Assembly (NCBI GenBank): GCA_937902865.1
Contig: CALFNJ010000092.1
Span: 1-11,842, forward strand
Direction of reading: 5' to 3'
From: an uncultured Opitutaceae bacterium
GTDB lineage: Bacteria; Verrucomicrobiota; Verrucomicrobiia; Opitutales; Opitutaceae
Length of the DNA stretch: 11,842 bases
The translations under genes and the position numbers were made by a program. Below are positions 1-6,823 of this stretch, piece by piece. Numbering within the stretch: the first letter of the stretch is position 1; each line of letters opens with the position of its first letter. A model generated the notes under the pieces. The model had not been told where the DNA came from and made no database searches. It worked only from the letters and a program-made list of their open reading frames with translations.

Positions 1-915
1 GTGACGGACATCCTCTCGCCCACCGACGGCAAGCCGCTGCGCGAAACCCTGCGCGGCTACAAGTCGCAGGACGGCGAGTTCATGGTCTACAAGGTCATCG
101 GCGGCCGGAAGATGGAGGAGAACGAAGTGCGCGAGCTCGTCGAAAAGCGCGCCATCGGTCCGCTCGACGGTTTCATTTCCGCCAAGACCCGCAGCCGCTT
201 CTCCGCCCTCCTCCGCCTCGTGAAGGACGAGGAGAAGGGCAAGTGGGTCGCCCAGTACGATTTTGGCGACAAGGTCGATCTCGGCACCGTCGAGCCCTAC
301 TGGACCGACGAGAAGACCGGCGCGCAGCTCTGCGAAGTCGGCTCGAGTCACGTCCTGCGCGAACGCGACGGCGAAGGCTGGAAGCAGGCCTTCCGCATCG
401 GCCGCCTCATGTGTCAGAAGCCGATCACGCGCGAGTACGCGATCGAGCTCATCCGCGACGGCAAGACCGAGCTGATCAAAGGTTTCATCTCGAAGAAAGG
501 CCGCCCATTCGACGCCTTCCTGAAGCGCGAAGGCGCCAAGTTCTCCTGGGAGTTTCCGCCGCGCGCCCCGAAGCTCGACAAGGACGGCAAGCCGATCGTC
601 CGCAAGCCCAAGGCTCCGCCCGACCTCTCGAAGGCGAAGGTCATCGGCGAAAGCAAGATGCACGGCGGCGAGCTCCTGCAGACCGAGGACTCCTACTACG
701 TGCGCAAGCCGGATCAGGACAACCGCCTCGTCTTCACGATGAAGCGGGTGATCTGCGCCAAGGAAATCCCCGTCGAAGAGGTCCGCCAGCTGGTCGAAAC
801 CGGCCGGACCAACCTCATCGAGGGCCTGATGTCGAAGCGCATGACCCCCTTCAGCGCCTACCTGGTGCTCTCGAAGAACAAGGCCAAGACGGAGTTCGAA
901 TTTCCGCCGCGGTAA
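1..915 (+). CDS. topB: DNA topoisomerase III, C-terminal repeat region (5' end outside window)
   Basis: The reading frame is open from base 1 and ends at TAA 913-915. The GTG at base 1 is probably an internal codon, because only the tail of the enzyme is present. The 304 visible residues hold three divergent copies of the topoisomerase C-terminal repeat (Toprim_Crpt type), at about residues 27-90, 107-188 and 213-304. Each copy has a K/R-rich strand, a helix of the 'I..E.A.ELI..GKT.LI.GFISKKGRPF.A.L' pattern and a closing strand; copies two and three end in EFPPR. In this family the repeats follow the type IA core, which cleaves and rejoins single DNA strands during decatenation, and probably help bind DNA. 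The catalytic tyrosine and Toprim domain would lie upstream and cannot be checked. No four-cysteine zinc ribbon is visible. A type IA topoisomerase I with the same tail is the alternative. Confidence 0.8.
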   Translation: MTDILSPTDGKPLRETLRGYKSQDGEFMVYKVIGGRKMEENEVRELVEKRAIGPLDGFISAKTRSRFSALLRLVKDEEKGKWVAQYDFGDKVDLGTVEPYWTDEKTGAQLCEVGSSHVLRERDGEGWKQAFRIGRLMCQKPITREYAIELIRDGKTELIKGFISKKGRPFDAFLKREGAKFSWEFPPRAPKLDKDGKPIVRKPKAPPDLSKAKVIGESKMHGGELLQTEDSYYVRKPDQDNRLVFTMKRVICAKEIPVEEVRQLVETGRTNLIEGLMSKRMTPFSAYLVLSKNKAKTEFEFPPR

Positions 916-920
916 GGCCT

Positions 921-1062
921 TTCACCACAGAGGCACGGAGGCACCGAGAGACTAAGTGCAATCACGGCTTGGTTTCGGAGCGTCCTTTTGGAGAGATCCG
1001 TCCCGCCTTCCTGATTTCCACATTCACCGGCTCTCTCCGTGCCTCGGTGCCTCTGTGGTGAA
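921..1062. repeat. Long imperfect inverted repeat, 'CACAGAGGCACGGAG' family
   Basis: The left arm is 921-950 and begins TTCACCACAGAGGCACGGAG. The right arm is 1033-1062 and ends in TGCCTCTGTGGTGAA. The 30-base arms are reverse complements except for two G/C swaps, and enclose an 82-base spacer with no gene-like content. The element fills most of the gap between topB and the next gene. The flanks share only CCTT (918-921 and 1063-1066). A second copy of the family lies at 10948-11045 and a degenerate relative at 5762-5835. It could be a small non-autonomous mobile element or a folded 3'-end structure. Confidence 0.85.
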
Positions 1063-1107
1063 CCTTCCGGGTAACCGGTTTCCCGGCCCTGCGTCTTGGT
1101 TCCCAGC

Positions 1108-2187
1108 GTGAAATCCACCAGAACCTACCTCGTCTGCGTGTTGGGAGTCGGCGTGCTCGCCCTCGGAACTGTTGCCTGGAGACAATACCAGGAACTCATC
1201 CGCCTGCGGGCCAGCACTCTCGACGCCACCGAGCGGGCCAGCCTGCAGAAGCGCCTGAAGGACGCGCAGGATCGCGCGCGCGATCTCGAGGCCCAGCTCG
1301 CGTTGGCGACGGGCGTCACGGTGGTCGACGGCACGGCCAATCCAGCGGCTCCCGCCGCCACCAATGTCGGCCGGGGCGGACGCGGCGCCGGACGGGCCAA
1401 CATGACGCCGGCCCAGCAGGCCGCCATCCAGGCGATCATGCAGAGCCCGCAGGCCCAGGCGCTCCAGAAGGCCGCCTTGGATGCGCGCTACGCGGCGTTG
1501 ATCCGCAACCTCAATCTCTCCCCCGAACAGGGCGACAAGCTGAAGTCCCTGATCGCCGACGGCCAGGCCGCGCGCCAGGACGCGATGGCCGCCGCCCGGG
1601 CTGCGGGGATCGATCCCCGCACGGATCGTGACGGTTTTCAAAAGCTGGTCGCCGACGCGCAGGCGCAGTCGGACAGCGCCATCAAAGCGGCCATCGGCGA
1701 CGACGGCTTCGCGGCATTGCAGCAATACAACCAGACGATGCCACAGCGGAATCTGGTGAACCAGCTGCAGCAGCAGCTGGGCTTCACCGCGCCGCTGAGC
1801 AACGACCAGTCCGAGCAGCTCGTCCAGCTCCTCGCCTCCAACGCCGGCCAGCGCGGCGGTGGCGCGCAAGGCCAGGGCTTCGGCGGCGGCGGCCGCGGTG
1901 GCTTCGGCGGAGGAGGATTCGGCGGCGGCGGCTTCGGTGGCGCGGGCGCCATTTTCGGCGGTGGTGGAGGCGGCGGCGGTGGATTTGGAACCCAGATCAC
2001 GACCGCGGAGATCCGCCAGGCCCAAACTTTTCTCGCTCCGGCCCAGGTGCAGGCGCTTCAGCAGATGCAGCAATCCCAGCAGGCCCAGCAGCAGGTGCAG
2101 CGGCAGATCCAGCAGGTGACCCGCGGCAATCAGAACGGAGCCGGCGGCGCTCGCGGCGGACGGCGCGGCACCACGGCCGCGCAGTAG
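1108..2187 (+). CDS. Membrane-anchored Gly/Gln-rich protein of unknown function
   Basis: The 359-residue product begins with a short basic stretch and one hydrophobic segment (residues 7-24), a signal anchor or signal peptide, so the rest probably lies outside the inner membrane. An Arg/Glu-rich predicted coiled coil follows (about 26-68), then an Ala/Pro/Gly linker (75-98). A helical region (100-246) contains 'LNLSPEQGDKLKSLIADGQ' and a similar 'LSNDQSEQLVQLL'. A glycine-rich stretch (249-294) is built from GGGGFGG units. The C-terminal part (296-337) is helical and Gln-rich, and the end is Gly/Arg-rich. The GTG at 1108 is preferred over TTG at 1096 because the lysine after it fits a signal n-region; neither has a Shine-Dalgarno motif. 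I recognise no enzyme family. The LSPEQ-type helices recall Spy/LTXXQ-like periplasmic helical proteins, but this is a weak resemblance. Confidence 0.7.
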   Translation: MKSTRTYLVCVLGVGVLALGTVAWRQYQELIRLRASTLDATERASLQKRLKDAQDRARDLEAQLALATGVTVVDGTANPAAPAATNVGRGGRGAGRANMTPAQQAAIQAIMQSPQAQALQKAALDARYAALIRNLNLSPEQGDKLKSLIADGQAARQDAMAAARAAGIDPRTDRDGFQKLVADAQAQSDSAIKAAIGDDGFAALQQYNQTMPQRNLVNQLQQQLGFTAPLSNDQSEQLVQLLASNAGQRGGGAQGQGFGGGGRGGFGGGGFGGGGFGGAGAIFGGGGGGGGGFGTQITTAEIRQAQTFLAPAQVQALQQMQQSQQAQQQVQRQIQQVTRGNQNGAGGARGGRRGTTAAQ

Positions 2188-2190
2188 AGC

Positions 2191-2344
2191 CCCGGCCACC
2201 GAATGGTGGGGAAGTAACAAGAGCCAGATAACAAGTACCAAGGCGGACACCGGCATGCCTTGCTCGCGCCAAAACCATTTTCACCAGCGCGAAGCGCGGA
2301 CTCCCTTGTTACTTGGTACTTGGCCCTGTTACTTCCCGGCCACC
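2191..2344. repeat. Inverted repeat of AAGTAACAAG/AAGTACCAAG words, flanked by a 10-bp direct repeat
   Basis: The left arm (2205-2242) contains GGGGAAGTAACAAG and ACAAGTACCAAG. The right arm (2305-2344) contains their reverse complements, CTTGTTACTTGGTACTTGG and TGTTACTTCCC. The arms match imperfectly because the 10-base words are arranged slightly differently. The sequence CCCGGCCACC occurs exactly at 2191-2200 and 2335-2344, bracketing the structure. A small hairpin (CCACC-GAAT-GGTGG, 2196-2209) lies just after the stop codon of the upstream gene. Apart from this element, the 236-base gap before the aldolase gene shows no gene and no clear promoter. Confidence 0.8.
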
Positions 2345-2423
2345 CGCCGGCAAGAATCCTCTTGTGAGAGCTTCGGGCTGACGGCTACGTTGCGCTTCCG
2401 CTTTCTGCTGAACTCACACCGCC

Positions 2424-3374
2424 ATGATCGTCACCACCGCCCAACTCTTCAAACATGCCTACGGCAAGTACGCCGTCGGCGCGTACAACATCAATAACGC
2501 CGAGCAGGCGATGGGCCTGTTCAAGGGCTGCATCCAGTCCCAGGCGCCCTTCATCATCCAGATCTCCAAGGGCGCGCGGAAATACACGGACAAGCGCATG
2601 CTCGAGGCGATCATCCGCGCCGCCGCCGAGATTTTTCCGGAGTCGATCTTCGCGGTGCACCTCGACCACGGTGACGAGGAAACCTGCTACGACTGCATCA
2701 ACTCGGGCTTCTTCAGCTCGGTCATGATCGATGCCTCGCACGACCCCTTCGACCAGAACGTCGCGATCACCAAGCGGGTCGTCGACGCCGCCCACAAGAA
2801 GGGCATCTCCGTCGAAGCCGAGCTCGGCATGCTCGGCGGCGTCGAGGAGGACATCAAGGTCGAGGAAGGCCACGCCATGCTCACCAACCCGGCCGAGGCC
2901 GAGGAGTTCGTGAAGAAGACGGGCTGCGACTCCCTCGCCTGCGCCATCGGCACCAGCCACGGCGCCTTCAAGTTCAAGGGCCGGCAGTCGCTGCACTTCG
3001 ACGTGCTCGAAAAGATCAAGACTCGCCTCCCCGGCTTCCCGCTCGTCATGCACGGCTCCTCCTCCGTCCCGCAGGACGAGGTGAAGCGCATCAACGCCGC
3101 CGGCGGCCAGATCAAGGATTCGATGGGCGTCGACCCGAAGGAATATCTCCCCGCCGCCAAGCTCGGCGTGACCAAGGTGAACATCGACACCGACGGCCGT
3201 CTTGTCTGGACCCGCGTCCACCGTGAGTTCTTCCGCGACAAGCCGGGCGAGTTCGATTTCCGCCCGCCGGGCAAGATCTTCATCGAGGAGTACGCGAAGT
3301 TCATCGCGAGCCGCAACGAGCTCCTCGGCAGCGCCAATCAGCTGGCAGACCTGCGGAAAAGCCTTTCCCGATAA
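2424..3374 (+). CDS. fba: Class II fructose-1,6-bisphosphate aldolase
   Basis: This cytoplasmic, zinc-dependent enzyme interconverts fructose-1,6-bisphosphate with dihydroxyacetone phosphate and glyceraldehyde-3-phosphate in glycolysis and gluconeogenesis. The 316 residues match the usual class II length and show the family signatures in order. AVHLDHG (77-83) gives the probable catalytic Asp81 and zinc ligand His82. EAELGMLGGVEED (131-143) is the acidic second signature. GTSHGAFKF (176-184) supplies zinc ligand His179 and HGSSS (210-214) supplies zinc ligand His210. KVNIDTDGR (251-259) forms the phosphate-binding end of the barrel. The ATG at 2424 opens directly into the conserved beginning (IVTTAQLFKHAY), so the start is secure despite the lack of a Shine-Dalgarno motif. 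The length and compact form suggest class IIB. Tagatose-bisphosphate aldolase is a less likely alternative within the same superfamily. The Kelch gene starts 26 bases downstream. Confidence 0.95.
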   Translation: MIVTTAQLFKHAYGKYAVGAYNINNAEQAMGLFKGCIQSQAPFIIQISKGARKYTDKRMLEAIIRAAAEIFPESIFAVHLDHGDEETCYDCINSGFFSSVMIDASHDPFDQNVAITKRVVDAAHKKGISVEAELGMLGGVEEDIKVEEGHAMLTNPAEAEEFVKKTGCDSLACAIGTSHGAFKFKGRQSLHFDVLEKIKTRLPGFPLVMHGSSSVPQDEVKRINAAGGQIKDSMGVDPKEYLPAAKLGVTKVNIDTDGRLVWTRVHREFFRDKPGEFDFRPPGKIFIEEYAKFIASRNELLGSANQLADLRKSLSR

Positions 3375-3390
3375 TCGGGACATCCGGCTT
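3359..3390 (+). terminator. Possible hairpin overlapping the fba stop codon
   Basis: The palindrome CCCGAT-A-ATCGGG (3367-3379) spans the TAA stop, and an outer AAGCC/GGCTT pairing (3359-3363 with 3386-3390) extends it. No T-tract follows, so a normal intrinsic terminator is doubtful. It may weakly attenuate transcription or protect the 3' end between aldolase and the Kelch gene. Confidence 0.3.
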
Positions 3391-3400
3391 CCGTCCCTCG

Positions 3401-4399
3401 ATGTCACGCGGCTTCCAGGCGCGCCGACTCGTTTTGCTGCTGCCGGCGCTGCTGATGCTGCTGTCGGCGCGGCCGGTCGCTGCAGCGGAGCGGAAGCAGC
3501 CTGGCCCCACTTCCACCCTGATTGCGAAGGTGGAAGAGCACCATTTGCTGAAGGCCCGGCAGGGAGCTGCCGCGGTGGCGTACGGAGACAACATCTATGT
3601 CTTCGACGGCAATTCGACCAGCGGAGCCATCACCGATGTCGAGCGGTTCAACCCACGGACCCATCAAGTCGAGCGGCTGTACGATCGTTTTCTCCCCCGG
3701 CGTTACCACGGCGCCATCGAATTCGAAGGCAAAGTCTATCTTTTCGGCGGCCAGGGTTATGGCCTGCCAGGCCAGCCGCTGGAAAAGGCCGTGGAAATCT
3801 ACGACATCGCCGCCAACACCGTCAGCCGGGGAGCGGATATGCCGGAAGGGCGGTCCTACATGGGCGTAGCCAGAATCGGCACGCGGGTCTATTTGATCGG
3901 TGGTTCGAAAATCGACCGTTCTCGCGGGGGGATCGTCCAGACCAACGAAACGCTCATCTACGACCTGCGGGCCAACACGTGGAGCAAGGGCAAGCCCATG
4001 GGATCGCCCCGGGAAGCCAGCGCCACCGTGGTCGGGAACTTCATCATGGTCCCCGCCGGTTTCCGGGCACCGCAGAAGCTCGATATCGTGGAATTCTTCA
4101 ACCCGGCCGAAGACGCCTGGAAAACGCTGCCTCCGCTGGGAAAAAAGATCAGCGCCTACTCCCTCGCCTTCATGGGCAGCTACCTTTTCCTGTTCGGAGA
4201 CTACGACGATCTCGATTCCGTGCTCGCCTATGATCTTCGCAACCGCACCACGGTCAAAGTCTCCGCTGGATTTCACGGAGCCCGGCACGCCGCGGTGGCG
4301 GTGAATGGCGAAACCATCTACGTGATCGGCGGCAACACCCAGAGCGACGGTGATGTCCTGGATCTGATCCAGGTTTTTACCCCCGTGTTTGTTCCATAG
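3401..4399 (+). CDS. Exported Kelch-repeat beta-propeller protein
   Basis: The 332-residue product starts with an Arg-containing n-region and a Leu-rich hydrophobic core ending near ARPVAAAE (residues 22-30), a good Sec signal peptide with probable cleavage after AAA. The mature part consists of about six Kelch units. Each has the 'hydrophobic-VYLFGG / aromatic-YD / W' pattern: near 55-95 (NIYVFDG), 100-148 (KVYLFGG), 150-198 (RVYLIGG...IYDLRANTW), 203-247 (FIMVPAG...EFFNPAEDAW), 250-290 (YLFLFGD) and 293-332 (TIYVIGG). Six units would close a propeller. Such domains usually bind proteins or carbohydrates outside the cytoplasm; there is no visible catalytic residue set of the galactose oxidase type, so no enzyme role is proposed. 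It lies 26 bases after fba and 71 bases before the exported protease on the same strand, so co-transcription is possible. Confidence 0.8.
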   Translation: MSRGFQARRLVLLLPALLMLLSARPVAAAERKQPGPTSTLIAKVEEHHLLKARQGAAAVAYGDNIYVFDGNSTSGAITDVERFNPRTHQVERLYDRFLPRRYHGAIEFEGKVYLFGGQGYGLPGQPLEKAVEIYDIAANTVSRGADMPEGRSYMGVARIGTRVYLIGGSKIDRSRGGIVQTNETLIYDLRANTWSKGKPMGSPREASATVVGNFIMVPAGFRAPQKLDIVEFFNPAEDAWKTLPPLGKKISAYSLAFMGSYLFLFGDYDDLDSVLAYDLRNRTTVKVSAGFHGARHAAVAVNGETIYVIGGNTQSDGDVLDLIQVFTPVFVP

Positions 4400-4470
4400 G
4401 CACCGCCGCCCTGCGCGCGCATGGACGAGGCCTGCGGACAGAAATCAAAAGCACCGTCTCAACCTGACTC

Positions 4471-5679
4471 ATGGCAATGATCACGGTTCAATTTCGAAAT
4501 CAGGCAGTCCGTGTCGTTTTTCGCTCTGTCGTGCGACTCGTGCTCTGCTGGCTGCTTTCGACCGCTCCGGTGATCTTCGCCGCCAATGGATCCGCGCATT
4601 TCGGCGTCGGCGCCACATTCGAGACACTGCAGGTTGGCAAGACCACGTATCAGCAAGTGCAGGTTCGCTCGGTCGGTCCGGGCAGCCTGATGATTTCGCA
4701 CGCGGGTGGATTGACCTCGATTCGACTGCACGATCTTTCGCCGGAATTGCAGGCGGCTTTCGGCTACAACCCGGCGGCGGAAGCGGCCGCGGCGGCCGCC
4801 GACGAAAAGCGCGCGAAGGACGCCGCCGCGCTCGCCAAGGCCCGTCCGGCGGAGCCCAAACGCGCCTCGGCGACCGCGTTCGATACCCTGCTGCAGAGCT
4901 TCGGCCAGGCGCCGGAAATCCGCCCCGGCGGCGTCGACCTCCGGCCGAAATTCTTCGAGCTCGGGCTCAATGTGAAGAACCAGGGACCGCGCCCGAGCTG
5001 CGCCGTCTTCGCCATCGTCAGCGCGCTCGAGTACCAGAACGCGGTGCTGACCGGACAGGCCGAACGGTTTTCCGAGGAATATCTGGTCTGGGCCACGTAC
5101 AAGGTGCTGCACCGGACTCCCCAGGTGCATTCCGAGGCTGAAAACGAGGACACCGAAACCCTCGATGCCGCCGACACCGGCTTCGCGCTCTCCGAAGTCG
5201 TGACCGCGCTACGCGCGTACGGCATTCCGCCGCAGGCCAGCCTGCCCTACACGTTCGCCAAGACTTCCGCAGCCGAGCCTCCGGCGTCCGTGATCGACGA
5301 GGCCCGCAACCGCCAGCGCGTTTCCATCGTTCCCGTGCCCGGACGCGACCAGGCCACGCGGATCGCGAATCTTGTCCAGGCGCTCAACGCCGGCACGCCG
5401 GTCGCGATCGGGTTGGAATGGCCGCCCTGGCGCACGCTCCGCACCGGCTACCTGAGCCAGCAGAAGCCGGCGCCCAACAGCGGGCACGCCGTGACCCTCG
5501 TCGGCTACGAAAACAAAACCGGGGCGCTGCAGGACACGGTTTTCATCTTCAAGAATTCCTGGGGCGTGAAATGGGGCGCGGGTGGCTACGGCTACGTCAC
5601 CTATCATTACCTCGACCAGAACCTGATCAGCGCCGCCGTGCTGGACATTGCGCCCGCGACTCCGCGACAAGCGCCGTAA
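4471..5679 (+). CDS. Secreted papain-like (C1 family) cysteine protease with N-terminal SHD1-like domain
   Basis: The 402-residue protein begins with a basic stretch and hydrophobic core (about 12-38, ending VIFAANG), read as a signal peptide. Residues 45-100 (FETLQVGKTTYQQVQV ... LHDLSPELQAAFGYNP) resemble the small beta-barrel, SHD1-like domain found before many verrucomicrobial and planctomycetal exported proteins. An Ala/Glu/Lys-rich linker (101-135) follows. The catalytic domain (about 155-395) shows the complete papain set: Gln171 for the oxyanion hole and Cys177 in KNQGPRPSCAVFA, His339 in NSGHAVTLVGY, and Asn362 in FKNSWGVKWG. GGYGYV (371-376) is the usual closing strand. It probably cleaves proteins in the periplasm or outside the cell; the substrate is unknown. 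I see no classic inhibitory propeptide (ERFNIN-like). ATG 4471 is preferred; ATG 4477 would change little. Confidence 0.85.
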   Translation: MAMITVQFRNQAVRVVFRSVVRLVLCWLLSTAPVIFAANGSAHFGVGATFETLQVGKTTYQQVQVRSVGPGSLMISHAGGLTSIRLHDLSPELQAAFGYNPAAEAAAAAADEKRAKDAAALAKARPAEPKRASATAFDTLLQSFGQAPEIRPGGVDLRPKFFELGLNVKNQGPRPSCAVFAIVSALEYQNAVLTGQAERFSEEYLVWATYKVLHRTPQVHSEAENEDTETLDAADTGFALSEVVTALRAYGIPPQASLPYTFAKTSAAEPPASVIDEARNRQRVSIVPVPGRDQATRIANLVQALNAGTPVAIGLEWPPWRTLRTGYLSQQKPAPNSGHAVTLVGYENKTGALQDTVFIFKNSWGVKWGAGGYGYVTYHYLDQNLISAAVLDIAPATPRQAP

Positions 5680-5695
5680 GACGGCCGCGGCCTCC

Positions 5696-5750
5696 TGGGG
5701 ACGCGACCTCCCGGTCGCGTTCAGACGGCGACCGGGAAGTCGCCGCCCCA
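5696..5750. repeat. Compact GC-rich inverted repeat, 'CCCGGTCGC' family
   Basis: The left arm 5696-5718 and right arm 5728-5750 are reverse complements at 20 of 23 positions, separated by 9 bases. The perfect core is TCCCGGTCGC paired with GCGACCGGGA, a very stable hairpin on either strand. It sits 16 bases after the protease stop, between convergent genes, and could act as a bidirectional transcription barrier, although no T-tract follows. A perfect palindrome GGCCGCGGCC lies just before it (5683-5692). Confidence 0.8.
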
Positions 5751-5761
5751 TTCCGATCCAG

Positions 5762-5835
5762 TTTCGCGCAGAGGCGCGGAGCTCGCAGAGATCGGAGAGG
5801 ATCGTGCTCTGTGCCCTCCGTGCCTCTGTGCGAGA
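5762..5835. repeat. Degenerate inverted repeat, relative of the 'CACAGAGGCACGGAG' family
   Basis: The left arm 5762-5790 (containing GCAGAGGCGCGGAG) and right arm 5807-5835 (containing CTCCGTGCCTCTGTGCGAGA) are reverse complements at 23 of 29 positions, with a 16-base spacer. Wording is close to the elements at 921-1062 and 10948-11045, but the arms are nearer together and end in TCGCRCAGAG instead of CACCACAGAG. It follows another element by only 11 bases and ends 18 bases before the menB stop codon. Confidence 0.7.
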
Positions 5836-5853
5836 TCGGATCGGTGAGATCGC

Positions 5854-6690
5854 TTACGGCAGCCAGGGATGCTTGCGGGCGTTCGGCTTCCGCTTTTCCC
5901 GCTGGGCCGAGTGAAATTCCTTCGCCTCGCCGCTCATGTAATAGAGCAGCGTCGCATTGCCGGCGAGTTCCTGCAGGCCGGACTGGCCGTCGATGTCGGC
6001 GTTGAAGGCGCTCTTCAGGCAGCGGATCGCGAGCGGACTGTGACCGAGGATTTCCTGCGCCCACTTGACGCCTTCCGCCTCCAGCTTGGCGACCGGCACG
6101 ACCGCGTTGACGAGCCCCATCTCGAGGGCCTGCTTCGCGTTGTACTGGCGGCAGAGGTACCAGATTTCGCGCGCCTTTTTCTGGCCGACGATGCGCGCCA
6201 GATAGCTGGAGCCAAATCCACCATCGAAGCTGCCCATGCGCGGGCCCACCTGGCCAAAGATCGCGTTGTTGGCCGCGATGGTCAGGTCGCACACCACGTG
6301 CAGCACGTGACCGCCGCCGATCGCATAGCCGGCGACCAGCGCGATCACGACCTTCGGCATCGAACGGATGAGCTTCTGCAGATCGAGGACATTGAGGCGC
6401 GGAACGCCGTCGTCGCCGACATAACCCATGGAGCCACGGACGCTCTGGTCGCCGCCGGAGCAGAAGGCGTACTTGCCGTCGGTGTGCGGGCCGGCGCCGG
6501 TCAGGAGCACCACGCCGATCGACTGATCCTCGCGCGCATCGGCGAACGCGTCGTACATCTGCGCCACCGTTTCAGGCCGGAAGGCATTCCGCTTCGCGGG
6601 GCGGTTGATGGTGACCTTGGCGATGCCGTCGGCCTTGTGGTAGAGGATGTCACTGTAGGTCTTGGCGACCCGCCATTTCACGGAATTCAT
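5854..6690 (-). CDS. menB: 1,4-dihydroxy-2-naphthoyl-CoA synthase (MenB)
   Basis: This cytoplasmic crotonase-fold enzyme closes the second ring of menaquinone, converting o-succinylbenzoyl-CoA to 1,4-dihydroxy-2-naphthoyl-CoA. The 278 residues match the family length. Visible signatures are INRPAKRNAFRPET (28-41), CSGGDQ (77-82) and GYAIGGGH (121-128) for CoA binding and the oxyanion hole, and FGQVGPRMGSFDGG (145-158) with active-site Ser154 and Asp156. VGQKKAREIWYLCRQYNAKQAL (168-189) and LQELAGNATLLYY (239-251) are also typical. Gly149, in the 'GQxG' position, marks the bicarbonate-dependent type found in E. coli; the other type carries Asp there. The start ATG at 6690 lies in a conserved position, with no Shine-Dalgarno motif. 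The gene is divergent from kup and convergent with the protease. menA is 3 kb away, so the pathway is not in one operon here. Confidence 0.95.
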   Translation of the reverse strand: MNSVKWRVAKTYSDILYHKADGIAKVTINRPAKRNAFRPETVAQMYDAFADAREDQSIGVVLLTGAGPHTDGKYAFCSGGDQSVRGSMGYVGDDGVPRLNVLDLQKLIRSMPKVVIALVAGYAIGGGHVLHVVCDLTIAANNAIFGQVGPRMGSFDGGFGSSYLARIVGQKKAREIWYLCRQYNAKQALEMGLVNAVVPVAKLEAEGVKWAQEILGHSPLAIRCLKSAFNADIDGQSGLQELAGNATLLYYMSGEAKEFHSAQREKRKPNARKHPWLP

Positions 6691-6705
6691 AGGGTTGAGC
6701 GGTTA

Positions 6706-6733
6706 AAACTAGGAAATTCCGACGGGTTGTCGA
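6706..6733 (-). promoter_or_regulatory. Possible sigma-70-type promoter for menB
   Basis: Read on the minus strand, TCGACA (6733-6728, five of six bases of the -35 consensus) is separated by 16 bases from TAGTTT (6711-6706, a weak -10 that keeps the leading TA and final T). It would give a leader of about ten bases before the menB ATG at 6690, which fits the absence of a ribosome binding site. The gap is slightly more AT-rich than its surroundings. This is a weak match only. Confidence 0.25.
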
Positions 6734-6823
6734 GGGATGGCATCATGTTCAATGCAAGCAGTTTTCCGGGGGCCCATGAAACTGCTTGGACAAAGAGCTT
6801 ACTCTGTGAAGATCGCCTCTCCG

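Noticed and set aside
1024..2256. 410-residue minus-strand open frame opposite the Gly/Gln-rich gene
   Set aside because: It is a shadow frame in GC-rich DNA. Composition is Leu/Ala/Gly/Arg low-complexity, its end runs into the repeat at 921-1062, and the plus-strand frame has a signal anchor and coherent domains.
6691..6823. c-di-AMP or other riboswitch before kup
   Set aside because: The gap is 133 bases and shared with the menB promoter. I could not find the paired elements or conserved bases of the ydaO class.
6737..6823. Longer Kup start at ATG 6737
   Set aside because: The additional 29 residues do not resemble the family N-terminus, and the gene already has the normal length from 6824.
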